A DNA stretch of 64,000 nucleotides from contig NC_085055.1 in NCBI RefSeq assembly GCF_963662255.1, positions 21,880,204-21,944,203 on the forward strand, in the 5' to 3' direction. This DNA comes from Cinclus cinclus. Lineage: Eukaryota; Chordata; Aves; Passeriformes; Cinclidae. The notes beneath the pieces are model-generated. The model ran no database searches, was not told the origin of the DNA, and saw only the letters and a program-made list of their open reading frames with translations. Positions 10,489-22,838 of the stretch are shown in pieces. Within the stretch, counting starts at the first letter, position 1. Every line of letters starts with the position of its first letter. Position numbers and translations under genes: made by a program.

Positions 10489-11013
10489 TCAGAGGGGCCA
10501 TGGCGGCTCCACATCAAACGGGATGACGGGCCGGAGGTGCCGGTTGTCCCCTGCTGCCAACGCTTCGTGTCCCCTCGGCGGTCCCCGCACCAGCCCGTTC
10601 CTCTGCAGGTCATCCAGCTCTCTCCGGGGACGCTGGCGGGGCACAGGGCTCGGTGGCCTATCCCCATCGGCGAGTCTTCGGCGCCGGCCACCTCCAGGAG
10701 CCGCATCCTCCTGCTGCTCCTGCTGCTGCCGCTGCCGCCAGCGCACCACGAAGGGATGGAGGCGGCGGCGGCGGCGAGGTGGGGCCACAACGACAGGGTT
10801 GTCCTGGCCCTGCAGCCGGCGGATGGCCCCGATGGGCCCTTGGCAGATCGGGCAGCTGGCAGCGGTGTCGGGGGCGGCCTGGGGCTGGATGCAGGCGTGG
10901 CAGAACACGTGTCCGCAGGGCTCCACGGCAGCGGGGCTCTGCAGGAAATCCACGCAGATGTGGCAGACCCTGACGGGTCGTGCCGCTGATGGCTCCTGCC
11001 TGAGCTCTGCCAT
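10489..11013 (-). CDS. RING-finger protein, copy 2
   Basis: 174 codons with all eight zinc ligands present. It differs from copy 1 by His18 for Tyr18 (between the first two cysteines) and Arg161 for Pro161. The minus-strand AATAAA is at 10334-10339. The frame, start and stop are intact. Confidence 0.82.
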   Translation of the reverse strand: MAELRQEPSAARPVRVCHICVDFLQSPAAVEPCGHVFCHACIQPQAAPDTAASCPICQGPIGAIRRLQGQDNPVVVAPPRRRRRLHPFVVRWRQRQQQEQQEDAAPGGGRRRRLADGDRPPSPVPRQRPRRELDDLQRNGLVRGPPRGHEALAAGDNRHLRPVIPFDVEPPWPL

Positions 11014-11079
11014 TGCTGCTCCTGGGCTTGAGTCCCCTCAGCTGCCGCAAGGATTCGAAGGCTCGGCTTCCACTTGTGG

Positions 11080-11352
11080 CACTCGGAGGTTCCTCAACCT
11101 CTCCAGGGACTCAGAGGCTCCTCAGTCACTGGCAGCACTCGGAAGCTCCTCTGTCACTGGCAGGACTCGGAGGTTCCTCCTCGGTCACTGGCAGCACTTA
11201 GAGCTTCCTCACTCACTGTCAGGACTCGGAGGCTCCTCAGACGCTGGCAGCACACAGGCTCTCCAGACACTGGCAGCACTCAGGCTCCTCAGATGCTGGC
11301 AGCACTCAGAGGCTCCTCACACAGTGGCAGCACTCGGAGGCTCCTCAGCTGC
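11080..11352. repeat. Minisatellite, copy 2
   Basis: Same length and unit order as copy 1, with a few substitutions such as CACTGGCAGG for CACTGTCAGG. Confidence 0.85.
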
Positions 11353-11396
11353 TAGTGGGTCACAGTGTGAGTGTTGGGGCACTGCCCAACGCTGCT

Positions 11397-11539
11397 GTTT
11401 ATAGTTACGTGACTGGTGTCACAGTGATCGTGAGTGGTGACATCACAGGGCTCTGTGTGGCACCCAGGACCGCCCCTGGTGTCACAGTGATCGTGAGTGG
11501 TGACATCACAGGGCTCTGTGTGGCACCCAGGACCGCCCC
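11397..11539 (-). promoter_or_regulatory. RING gene promoter block, copy 2
   Basis: TATAAAC (11397-11403) with two 63 bp units upstream on the minus strand. Both CRE-like motifs read GTGATGTCAC. A unique GTGACTGG lies beside the TATA box. Confidence 0.6.
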
Positions 11540-12336
11540 CAGGCACAGAGGCAGATCCTGTGGCACAAAGCCCACCTGGCAGTGGGCTGCACACCTCAGT
11601 GTTTGCCCAGCATCCTTCCAGGCAGTCCCTGCTGGAGTGGGACTGTGCCAGTCACACTTGCTCACACCTGCTCTGCAGAGCTGCTTTCCATGATGTGTCC
11701 TGGTGCCTGGGGCTGCATCTCCCCCGGGGGAGGACTCTGCTTGGCCCTTGGTTGAATTTCAGGACGTTCCATCAGCTCAATTCTCCAGCTTGGTGAGGTC
11801 CTTGTGGGTGCAGAATCACCCTCTGGTGTCTCAGCAGCTCCTCCCACTGTAGGAGATTCCGCAGACGTGCTGAAGGTGCCCTGGGCCCCATTATTCAGGC
11901 CACCAGCAAGAAGGAAAAGGACCAGTCCCAGTACTGATGCCTGGGCTACACTGATGATGATCAGCCTCTATCTCAGCTTCATGCTGAGATCAACACCCTC
12001 TACTTAAAAGCCAGGATCAACACTTACAATCACTTCCTCACAGGGCAGAGCTTATTTGCAACGTTCCGCCTTTCCCCAGCCCTCTGCTTTCTCCAAACTC
12101 ATGAGAAAGGTCTGGCTGATCATTTATCAGTCCCACTAAGCATTTTCCCCCTTCAAATACAGCAGCTTTGGTATACAACATAGAGTCTGTTGAATTCTTT
12201 GCCTCTTCCACCACTTTTCTTGAAGATACCATCGTAGCACTTACACACCACAGCTGCCTCTTGGAATCATTTGCTGCCCCCTGCAAACAAGCAGGTCCTT
12301 TGGCACAGACTCTCCAGCACCAGGCACCTCCGGGGC

Positions 12337-12337
<1 letters not shown>

Positions 12338-12385
<48 letters not shown>
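12338..12385. repeat. CTG/CAG microsatellite, copy 2: 16 units
   Basis: Uninterrupted. The left flank is CTCCGGGGCC, as in copies 1, 3, 8 and 9. Confidence 0.95.
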
Positions 12386-12388
<3 letters not shown>

Positions 12389-15300
12389 CCGTAGCCCTGC
12401 TGTGAATGGAATGGAAGAGGCTGTGATGACAGCCGGCCACCCCAGCACAGTTACCCACCTGCACTTGGGAAGACTGTGGTCACAGCTCAGTCTGTCCCTG
12501 CGATTTCACCTCTCACAGTGAAATCCCACCTGTTTGTCCCACCTTCCCTATCACCTGCTTGGCATTGGCCCAGTGCCAGCTTTTTGTGGCCTTTATGTGC
12601 CTTTATGTGCTGCTGAACTCCCCTGTGGCTCAAAGCCAAGCTCCCCGTTACATCTTCTTAACCCCTTCTTTCCAACTTCCCTTGCGCATCCTCCTTCTAC
12701 CCACGGAAAATGGTGGGCCACTCTTCCACTCCTCAGCTCTGCTGTCCCCATCACTACCTGCTTCCCCAACCCAGTCAGGACACCTTTCCATTGTGCCAGC
12801 CTTGCAAAGGAACAGTTAATCCTCATTAAATCTTTTACTGGCTGCTGGGCTCCACTCTCACTTACACTGCAGATGCTTCTTCCCAGACCTGAGCAGGCAC
12901 CTTGCCCACCCAACGACACAGCTTCACCTCCCCACCGTGGCCCAGCCAAGCCAAAGGCTTCCCCAGCTTTGCAGATCAGCAGCCACTTGATCCCCTCGCA
13001 CAGCAACCTTCACAGCAGCAATTAGAAACTTCAGGAGTAGCTCCAACCACAGCTTATGGGAGGAAGCCCCTGGCATGAGGATGCTGGAGCCCAGGACGAG
13101 CTCAGGATGACAGCACAGGACACAGGGCCTCTCTCCAGGGACACTGGGTGCTGCCCTGGCAGCATGGCACGGCCTCTGCTTGTCCCCAGGGCATGGCTAC
13201 ATTCTATTCGGGCAGGGCTTGGCTCCCAGCAGGTCTCTCTGCTGCCCTTGCTCAGCAGAGGAGGACAGAGCCAGTCACAAGCGGGGTCTCGGGAAGGGGA
13301 AGGTGCTTGCAGGGTTCCCCCATCACTGATGGGTTTGGAGGCACCAGCCCTTCGTGCTGAGAGCAGGGCCAGTGGGAGTGCTCGGGGAACCCAACATGAA
13401 TTGACTGGTGCCAGTCCCAGGGAAGGAGGGGGACTGGAGCCTCGTGCAGCCCAGCAAGGGCAAGGCAGCTCAAAAGGCTGTAGCACCAGCTGTCCCTGGA
13501 TGTTGCTGGCTCTCAAACAAAGCCCCCACAACTTTCCCTCGACCTCTGGTTGAGTGCCTTCGGGCCAGCACACACAGGAAAATTCCAGGGCACAACCAGG
13601 ACCCTTATCATCACTTTCCCTTCTCTTTCCTGGGTGCCACAGTCTAGTTTCCATGCACAAGGAGATTCAAGGCAAACGGGGATCTCTTTGAATCCTCCTC
13701 TCCCGCCTATGCACACCTGAACACTCCTCTGTCAGCGCCACCCTGGGCTCCTGGGCAGCACTGGAACACGGCCCCTGCCCAGTCCAGGACCGTCAAGCTG
13801 TCTCGCACAGAAGGTGGGACAGCAGTTATCAGAGAGCTTGACACAGTCCATCCCTTTCTTCCTCCCACCCGAGACCTGCGCGGGCAGTAGCCAAAGACAA
13901 GCTGCAGTAAGTCACGTGCAAGTCCTGTCCTTGGAACAGGCTGGCAGCAGCCAGGGCCTGGCAGCCAGCACAGCCCGGGCAGCAGCAGCAAGGGCTCCCG
14001 GCTGCTTTAGTCCCTCCAGTTCAGCTGGAGCAGCTTGTGCTGAGCTCCAGAGCCCTGCATGCAGAGGGAGCACTTGAGCCAAGCCCAGGCAGCCCCAGGA
14101 GTCCCCCCAGCTGGCAGGAGGCCACAAGCAGCTTTCCTCAGCCCAGCCTCTCGCAGTCCCCGCAGTCCCCTCATCGTCCTTCCCACCCCAACTCCCTCAC
14201 ACAGCTCCAGCTGCAGCCTGAACCTCCAGGCCACCCCACGAACACAAGGCCTCTCTCCTAGAGATGGCAGGGGACAAAAGGCCACTGCCTCATCACTGTC
14301 ATTGTAAGAAACTTCTTCTTTTTATCTGTTCTAAATAGATCCTCTTTTAGGTACTCCGCGCTGACATGACTCCACCACTGAAATTGTTTCCAAAGCCTGC
14401 AGCAGCATCAGTGCTTCTGGAACCCTTTGGGGGTTTCAGGACGAGCCTGGCGTTCAGCTCCCCCCTCCCCACACAGAGCAATCTATGGCAGAGCACGACG
14501 CACTCCTTCAGCTGATGACAGAGCCTAAGTCACACGCACCAGAAATGCAGACTCACGTTAAGAGCTAATCTTCCACGGGACTCATCTCCTCTATAGCAAG
14601 TTTTGCAAGCGAAGGAAAGTGCTCTTTTACAATGAAACCTTTTGTGAAGCTGATCACATCAAAACTAGTATTTCAAGGTCTGACACAAGTTTCAGAAAAG
14701 CATACCACAGGGCTCACAAACAGGAGATTCTTCCTCCACAAGCATAAGAGCAGTTTGAACTCTTGTGGGCAGACAAGAGAGCCCTGCCTCGAGCACAGCA
14801 CATGACAGGCAACGACAATTCAGCTCAAGGCTCCTCAGCAAGGGGGTGGGTGAGCATAACCAAGCCCCAGCTTCCTTCCTCCCTGCTCCAGCCCCCAGAA
14901 GCTCACTCCTGTCTGAGCATGAACATACACTAAGCTTGGTCGAAAACAAGGCACTAATCTCCCCAGAAATCCTTCAGAAAACCCAGCAGCAAGGAGAGGC
15001 AGCCAAGAGCCAGCTGTCCTCCAGACCAAGCGCCTAGAAGAGACCTGCACATGCAGGGGTAGTTCTAGAGAACGTTGATTTCTCAGGTGCATAAGAGCTG
15101 AGCAGCACTCCAGTACACTCAGCACTAGAAGCACCAAGAGATTCCCAAAGAAGTCACCACACCTCTGGTTCCAGGAGCCCACCTAGGCCAGCAGCCGTGT
15201 GAAGAGCCAGAAGCAGTGCACGGAGCCACGTGCCAGCTGCAGAGGACAGATCTCCTGGGATTCAGACACCAGCAAGGCCCACAGAGAACCTTCCACTCCC

Positions 15301-15558
15301 CGGCGCTAGCCACGTCTGGAGCCTCCATCACACCAAAGCATACGGGATGTATTTTGGAGTAGCTAAATCTTCACAGGTCCTGCTTGCCAGAAGGCTGGCA
15401 ACTGCTCCCACTCCGCTTCCCCGCCCACACTTCAGGAAGTTTGCAGAACCTTGGCTGACTTCAGCCTGTCATTGCTACACTGGCAGAGAGATGGGGAGGC
15501 AGGGGAAGCTCCCACCAGCAGCAAGCTCTCACAGTCATTACCCCAGGCTGGCACTTAC

Positions 15559-15667
15559 CCCAGCAGACTCCCCAGCGTGCAGAGCGGAGCTCACACAGCT
15601 CGGCCGGGGGAAGGATTCTTCGCACGGGGCATTCCATGCACCTCCTGCTGCCGGCACACCACAGGCA
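15559..15667 (-). pseudogene. PTTG1IP-like exon 3, copy 2
   Basis: 109 bp with both splice sites intact and the same encoded residues as the copy at 8713. Confidence 0.87.
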
Positions 15668-15907
15668 CTAGAACACAGCAACCAGGCAGCACAGTGTTAC
15701 TGGGGCACTGCCAGTGACCCGCACTTTGCTTTGGCAGCCACAGCACAGAGCCACTGCTGCTGGCTCACGACAACCAGATACCACCCAGCAGCAACTGGGT
15801 GCTCAGGAGGAACAGCTAGGTCAGCACAGATCACAGCAGCAGAGGCAGGCAAGGGGAGTGCAGGGTTCTAGAGCAAGTAAAGATGCTGAGAATCCTTCTC
15901 CTGGTTT

Positions 15908-16008
15908 AGAATCATAGACTATCCTGAGCTGGAAGGGACTCACAAGGATTATTGCGCCAGCTGCTGGCCCTGCCCAGGACAGCCTTAAGAATGCCACCAT
16001 GGCTTGCA
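15908..16008 (-). mobile_element. Short CR1 fragment, A/core junction 2
   Basis: Same reverse-oriented CR1 3' end. It has GCGCCAGCTGC where copy 1 has GCGCCAACTGC. Confidence 0.75.
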
Positions 16009-17342
16009 CAAAGCAACAGCATGTCCATGGGCCGATTCATGTAGGCCCATTTAAAGTTCATTAACTGGTCATTGGAATCCAGCTGAAGTTCACCTGATGT
16101 ATCCAAAAGTTTATTGTTTGCTTTTCTCATGTATTGAAGCTTTGCTGCTTGCTCGCCTGATGTATCTATCAACTACAAACCCTCTTCAGGACTTCAAACA
16201 GGGTTTACTTTCTGCAATAAAGCAGGGACTAAAGCTTTCGTTAGAGGCAGAGTAAAACTTTGAATTTTCAAACTTGAATCTTCCAAAAGGCAATGAAGAA
16301 AAACATTCCTTCCTTTTCACTCGTTCACTACACGGGGCCAGGTGAGAGCAGGGTGGGAGGCTGGTGCTGACAGAGGTGCCCCTGCTGCAGGGAGAGGGCA
16401 GAAAGGGCTCTGGCCTTCTTCAGAGGAACCCCCCTAAATATGAGGTCCATCCCGGCTGAGTCCACTTCTCCCACAGGCAGTGCCCTTGAGCCACTGGCCA
16501 AGGCTGCCTCCTCCAGCCTAGCAGTGTTGTGGGGCTAGGAGAGAGGAGGAGGTTCTGCCCCAAACCTCCATCTCAGCTTGTCTTAACTGTTGCAGTTGTT
16601 GTAGCACTTTGTGTTGGAAAATCAAGTACTGAGACTTGTCTAAAAAGAGACAAGAAAAGGGGGGACTTGATACATAACTCATGGAGTATCCATTTTTGAG
16701 TTCCACTGAAGTTGCTGAATAGAGCTTTAGGACTAATTAGCAAAAAAGACAAAAGAATGTAAAGGTACGCACAAAGGAGGATGGAGCCAGTAGAGAAACA
16801 GATAAAGAGGACAACAGAAGTTTTTTTTTTGCAAGTTACTTGACAAAAACAATAGTGCTTGCCCAAATAAAAAGTTCAAAGAGAGGGCACCTGTAATATT
16901 GAAGCATTCTGTGAATATGACCACCAGACACCCCTTCCAATGACCTCCAGGACCAAATGAAGACTTCCAGTAGAAGGTGAATGCATGTCAATTCGTTTTT
17001 GGAAAGTAGTGTTCGTGTATGAGGTAGGAGGTGCATTGTAATGAGTATGCATGATCAGGACTGAATAAATACCCTGCTGTGAAGTTTCACCACACCCATC
17101 AGATTAAAGGAGATACTGTTCCATGTATCGAGCGCTGATGAAGAATGTCTGCTCTCTAATGCTACAAACAGAATCAAAAGCTTTATTTTACAGCTAAGAA
17201 CAGTATCAATATCCTACCCTCTTCCTAAAGTACTACATCTATATGCTTTCCCTCCCACAGCTCCCACTTCCCCAGTCTTGATGTAACGCGCAGACAGCAG
17301 AAGAAAGCAGACGAGGCCCTTCTCAGCATCCCGGCTTTCAGT

Positions 17343-17867
17343 TCAGAGGGGCCATGGCGGCTCCACATCAAACGGGATGACGGGCGGGAGGTGCCGGTTG
17401 TCCCCTGCTGCCAACGCTTCGTGTCCCCTCGGCGGTCCCCGCACCAGCCCGTTCCTCTGCAGGTCATCCAGCTCTCTCCGGGGACGCTGGCGGGGCACAG
17501 GGCTCGGTGGCCTATCCCCATCGGCGAGTCTTCGGCGCCGGCCACCTCCAGGAGCCGCATCCTCCTGCTGCTCCTGCTGCTGCCGCTGCCGCCAGCGCAC
17601 CACGAAGGGATGGAGGCGGCGGCGGCGGCGAGGTGGGGCCACAACGACAGGGTTGTCCTGGCCCTGCAGCCGGCGGATGGCCCCGATGGGCCCTTGGCAG
17701 ATCGGGCAGCTGGCAGCGGTGTCGGGGGCGGCCTGGGGCTGGATGCAGGCGTGGCAGAACACGTGTCCGCAGGGCTCCACGGCAGCGGGGCTCTGCAGGA
17801 AATCCACGCAGATGTGGCAGACCCTGACGGGTCGTGCCGCTGATGGCTCCTGCCTGAGCTCTGCCAT
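17343..17867 (-). CDS. RING-finger protein, copy 3
   Basis: 174 codons, His18 with Pro161. This combination is found only here. Its 3' UTR carries the variant TTGATGTAACGCGCAGAC (near 17279), shared with copies 8 and 9, where other copies have TTCTGTGCAGAC. AATAAA is at 17182-17187. Confidence 0.82.
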   Translation of the reverse strand: MAELRQEPSAARPVRVCHICVDFLQSPAAVEPCGHVFCHACIQPQAAPDTAASCPICQGPIGAIRRLQGQDNPVVVAPPRRRRRLHPFVVRWRQRQQQEQQEDAAPGGGRRRRLADGDRPPSPVPRQRPRRELDDLQRNGLVRGPPRGHEALAAGDNRHLPPVIPFDVEPPWPL

Positions 17868-17933
17868 TGCTGCTCCTGGGCTTGAGTCCCCTCAGCTGCC
17901 GCAAGGATTCGAAGGCTCGGCTTCCACTTGCGG

Positions 17934-18206
17934 CACTCGGAGGTTCCTCAACCTCTCCAGGGACTCAGAGGCTCCTCAGTCACTGGCAGCACTCGGAAGC
18001 TCCTCTGTCACTGTCAGGACTCGGAGGTTCCTCCTCGGTCACTGGCAGCACTTAGAGCTTCCTCACTCACTGTCAGGACTCGGAGGCTCCTCAGACGCTG
18101 GCAGCACACAGGCTCTCCAGACACTGACAGCACTCAGGCTCCTCAGATGCTGGCAGCACTCAGAGGCTCCTCACACAGTGGCAGCACTCGGAGGCTCCTC
18201 AGCTGC
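17934..18206. repeat. Minisatellite, copy 3
   Basis: Like copy 1, including CACTGTCAGG. It has CACTGACAGC near 18123, shared with copies 8 and 9. Confidence 0.85.
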
Positions 18207-18250
18207 TAGTGGGTCACAGTGTGAGTGTTGGGGCACTGCCCAACGCTGCT

Positions 18251-18393
18251 GTTTATAGTTACGTGAGTGGTGTCACAGTGATCGTGAGTGGTGACATCAC
18301 AGGGCTCTGTGTGGCACCCAGGACCGCCCCTGGTGTCACAGTGATCGTGAGTGGTGACATCACAGGGCTCTGTGTGGCACCCAGGACCGCCCC
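18251..18393 (-). promoter_or_regulatory. RING gene promoter block, copy 3
   Basis: TATA box at 18251-18257 and two 63 bp units. Its upstream flank has CATGCACAGAGGCAGATGCTG-type sequence, shared with copies 1 and 9. Confidence 0.6.
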
Positions 18394-19191
18394 CATGCAC
18401 AGAGGCAGATGCTGTGGCACAAAGCCCACCTGGCAGTGGGCTGCACACCTCAGTGTTTGCCCAGCATCCTTCCAGGCAGTCCCTGCTGGAGTGGGACTGT
18501 GCCAGTCACACTTGCTCACACCTGCTCTGCAGAGCTGCTTTCCATGATGTGTCCTGGTGCCTGGGGCTGCATCTCCCCCGCGGGAGGACTCTGCTTGGCC
18601 CTTGGTTGAATTTCAGGACGTTCCATCAGCTCAATTCTCCAGCTTGGTGAGGTCCTTGTGGGTGCAGAATCACCCTCTGGTGTCTCAGCAGCTCCTCCCA
18701 CTGTAGGAGATTCCGCAGACGTGCTGAAGGTGCCCTGGGCCCCATTATTCAGGCCACCAGCAAGAAGGAAAAGGACCAGTCCCAGTACTGATGCCTGGGC
18801 TACACTGATGATGATCAGCCTCTATCTCAGCTTCATGCTGAGATCAACACCCTCTACTTAAAAGCCAGGATCAACACTTACAATCACTTCCTCACAGGGC
18901 AGAGCTTATTTGCAAAGTTCCGCCTTTCCCCAGCCCTCTGCTTTCTCCAAACTCATGAGAAAGGTCTGGCTGATCATTTATCAGTCCCACTAAGCATTTT
19001 CCCCCTTCAAATACAGCAGCTTTGGAATACAACATAGAGTCTGTTGAATTCTTTGCCTCTTCCACCACTTTTCTTGAAGATACCATCGTAGCACTTACAC
19101 ACCACAGCTGCCTCTTGGAATCATTTGCTGCCCCCTGCAAAAAAGCAGGTCCTTTGGCACAGACTCTCCAGCACCAGGCACCTCCGGGGCC

Positions 19192-19215
19192 CTGCTGCTG
19201 CTGCTGCTGCTGCTG
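19192..19215. repeat. CTG/CAG microsatellite, copy 3: 8 units
   Basis: Uninterrupted and short. Confidence 0.95.
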
Positions 19216-22200
19216 CCACCGTAGCCCTGCTGTGAATGGAATGGAAGAGGCTGTGATGACAGCCGGCCACCCCAGCACAGTTACCCACCTGCACTTGGGA
19301 AGACTGTGGTCACAGCTCAGTCTGTCCCTGCGATTTCACCTCTCACAGTGAAATCCCACCTGTTTGTCCCACCTTCCCTATCACCTGCTTGGCATTGGCC
19401 CAGTGCCAGCTTTTTGTGGCCTTTATGTGCCTTTATGTGCTGCTGAACTCCCCTGTGGCTCAAAGCCAAGCTCTCTGTTACATCTTCTTAACCCCTTCTT
19501 TCCAACTTCCCTTGCGCATCCTCCTTCTACCCACGGAAAATGGTGGGCCACTCTTCCACTCCTCAGCTCTGCTGTCCCCATCACTACCTGCTTCCCCAAC
19601 CCAGTCAGGACACCTTTCCATTGTGCCAGCCTTGCAAAGGAACAGTTAATCCTCATTAAATCTTTTACTGGCTGCTGGGCTCCACTCTCACTTACACTGC
19701 AGATGCTTCTTCCCAGACCTGAGCAGGCACCTTGCCCACCCAACGACACAGCTTCACCTCCCCACCGTGGCCCAGCCAAGCCAAAGGCTTCCCCAGCTTT
19801 GCAGAGCAGCAGCCACTTGATCCCCTCACACAGCAACCTTCACAGCAGCAATTAGAAACTTCAGGAGTAGCTCCAACCACAGCTTATGGGAGGAAGCCCC
19901 TGGCATGAGGATGCTGGAGCCCAGGACGAGCTCAGGATGACAGCACAGGACACAGGGCCTCTCTCCAGGGACACTGGGTGCTGCCCTGGCAGCATGGCAC
20001 GGCCTCTGCTTGTCCCCAGGGCATGGCTACATTCCATTCGGGCAGGGCTTGGCTCCCAGCAGGTCTCTCGGCTGCCCTTGCTCAGCAGAGGAGGACAGAG
20101 CCAGTCACAAGCGGGGTCTCGGGAAGGGGAAGGTGCTTGCAGGGTTCCCCCATCACTGATGGGTTTGGAGGCACCAGCCCTTCGTGCTGAGAGCAGGGCC
20201 AGTGGGAGTGCTTGGGGAACTCAACATGAATTGACTGGTGCCAGTCCCAGGGAAGGAGGGGGACTGGAGCCTCGTGCAGCCCAGCAAGGGCAAGGCAGCT
20301 CAAAAGGCTGTAGCACCAGCTATCCCTGGATGTTGCTGGCTCTCAAACAAAGCCCCCACAACTTTCCCTCGACCTCTGGTTGTGTGGCTTCGGGCCAACA
20401 CACACAGGAAAATTCCAGGGCACAACCAGGACCCTTATCATCACTTCCCCTTCTCTTTCCTGGGTGCCACAGTCTAGTTTCCATGCACAAGGAGATTCAA
20501 GGCAAACGGGGATCTCTTTGAATCCTCCTCTCCCGCCTATGCACACCTGAACACTCCTCTGTCAGCGCCACCCTGGGCTCCTGGGCAGCACTGGAACACC
20601 GCCCCTGCCCAGTCCAGGACCGTCAAGCTGTCTCGCACAGAAGGTGGGACAGCAGTTATCAGAGAGCTTGACACAGTCCATCCCTTTGTTCCTCCCACCC
20701 GAGATCTGCTCGGGCAGTAGCCAAAGACAAGCTGCAGTAAGTCACGTGCAAGTCCTGTCCTTGGAACAGGCTGGCAGCAGCCAGGGCCTGGCAGCCAGCA
20801 CAGCCCGGGCAGCAGCAGCAAGGGCTCCCGGCTGCTTTAGTCCCTCCAGTTCAGCTGGAGCAGCTTGTGCTGAGCTCCAGAGCCCTGCATGCAGAGGGAG
20901 CACTTGAGCCAAGCCCAGGCAGCCCCAGGAGTCCCCCCAGCTGGCAGGAGGCCACAAGCAGCTTTCCTCAGCCCAGCCTCTCGCAGTCCCCGCAGTCCCC
21001 TCATCGTCCTTCCCACCCCAACTCCCTCACACAGCTCCAGCTGCAGCCTGAACCTCCAGGCCACCCCACGAACACAAGGCCTCTCTCCTAGAGATGGCAG
21101 GGGACAAAAGGCCACTGCCTCATCACTGTCATTGTAAGAAACTTCTTCTTTTTATCTGTTCTAAATAGATCCTCTTTTAGGTACTCCGCGCTGACATGAC
21201 TCCACCACTGAAATTGTTTCCAAAGCCTGCAGCAGCATCAGTGCTTCTGGAACCCTTTGGGGGTTTCAGGACGAGCCTGGCGTTCAGCTCCCCCCTCCCC
21301 ACACAGAGCAATCTATGGCAGAGCACGACGCACTCCTTCAGCTGATGACAGAGCCTAAGTCACACGCACCAGAAATGCAGACTCACGTTAAGAGCTAATC
21401 TTCCACGGGACTCATCTCCTCTATAGCAAGTTTTGCAAGCGAAGGAAAGTGCTCTTTTACAATGAAACCTTTTGTGAAGCTGATCACATCAAAACTAGTA
21501 TTTCAAGGTCTGACACAAGTTTCAGAAAAGCATACCACAGGGCTCACAAACAGGAGATTCTTCCTCCACAAGCATAAGAGCAGTTTGAACTCTTGTGGGC
21601 AGACAAGAGAGCCCTGCCTCGAGCACAGCACATGACAGGCAACGACAATTCAGCTCAAGGCTCCTCAGCAAGGGGGTGGGTGAGCATAACCAAGCCCCAG
21701 CTTCCTTCCTCCCTGCTCCAGCCCCCAGAAGCTCACTCCTGTCTGAGCATGAACATACACTAAGCTTGGTCGAAAACAAGGCACTAATCTCCCCAGAAAT
21801 CCTTCAGAAAACCCAGCAGCAAGGAGAGGCAGCCAAGAGCCAGCTGTCCTCCAGACCAAGCTCCTAGAAGAGACCTGCACATGCAGGGGTAGTTCTAGAG
21901 AACGTTGATTTCTCAGGTGCATAAGAGCTGAGCAGCACTCCAGTACACTCAGCACTAGAAGCACCAAGAGATTCCCAAAGAAGTCACCACACCTCTGGTT
22001 CCAGGAGCCCACCTAGGCCAGCAGCCGTGTGAAGAGCCAGAAGCAGTGCACGGAGCCACGTGCCAGCTGCAGAGGACAGATCTCCTGGGATTCAGACACC
22101 AGCAAGGCCCACAGAGAACCTTCCACTCCCCGGCGCTAGCCACGTCTGGAGCCTCCATCACACCAAAGCATACGGGATGTATTTTGGAGTAGCTAAATCT

Positions 22201-22388
22201 TCACAGGTCCTGCTTGCCAGAAGGCTGGCAACTGCTCCCACTCCGCTTCCCCGCCCACACTTCAGGAAGTTTGCACAACCTTGACTGACTTCAGCCTGTC
22301 ATTGCTACACTGGCAGAGAGATGGGGAGGCAGGGGAAGCTCCCACCAGCAGCAAGCTCTCACAGTCATTACCCCAGGCTGGCACTTAC

Positions 22389-22497
22389 CCCAGCAGACTC
22401 CCCAGCGTGCAGAGCGGAGCTCACACAGCTCGGCCGGGGGAAGGATTCTTCGCACGGGGCATTCCATGCACCTCCTGCTGCCGGCACACCACAGGCA
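22389..22497 (-). pseudogene. PTTG1IP-like exon 3, copy 3
   Basis: 109 bp with both splice sites present and unchanged residues. Confidence 0.87.
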
Positions 22498-22737
22498 CTA
22501 GAACACAGCAACCAGGCAGCACAGTGTTACTGGGGCACTGCCAGTGACCCGCACTTTGCTTTGGCAGCCACAGCACAGAGCCACTGCTGCTGGCTCACGA
22601 CAACCAGATACCACCCAGCAGCAACTGGGTGCTCAGGAGGAACAGCTAGGTCAGCACAGATCACAGCAGCAGAGGCAGGCAAGGGGAGTGCAGGGTTCTA
22701 GAGCAAGTAAAGATGCTGAGAATCCTTCTCCTGGTTT

Positions 22738-22838
22738 AGAATCATAGACTATCCTGAGCTGGAAGGGACTCACAAGGATTATTGCGCCAGCTGCTGGCCC
22801 TGCCCAGGACAGCCTTAAGAATGCCACCATGGCTTGCA
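22738..22838 (-). mobile_element. Short CR1 fragment, A/core junction 3
   Basis: Reverse-oriented CR1 3' end, as at the other A/core junctions. Confidence 0.75.

Larger units (their letters stand above)
9170..12603. repeat. Core copy 2
   Basis: Same layout as core 1, flanked by spacer A on both sides. It has the pure T run near 9975. Confidence 0.95.
12604..16015. repeat. Spacer A, copy 2
   Basis: Colinear with spacer A copy 1. Only the PTTG1IP-like exon 3 and the terminal CR1 fragment are recognised. Confidence 0.9.
16016..19433. repeat. Core copy 3
   Basis: Flanked by A on both sides. A one-base change in an A run near 16644 breaks the long minus-strand open frame that most cores show downstream of the RING gene, which suggests that frame is not coding. 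Confidence 0.95.
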
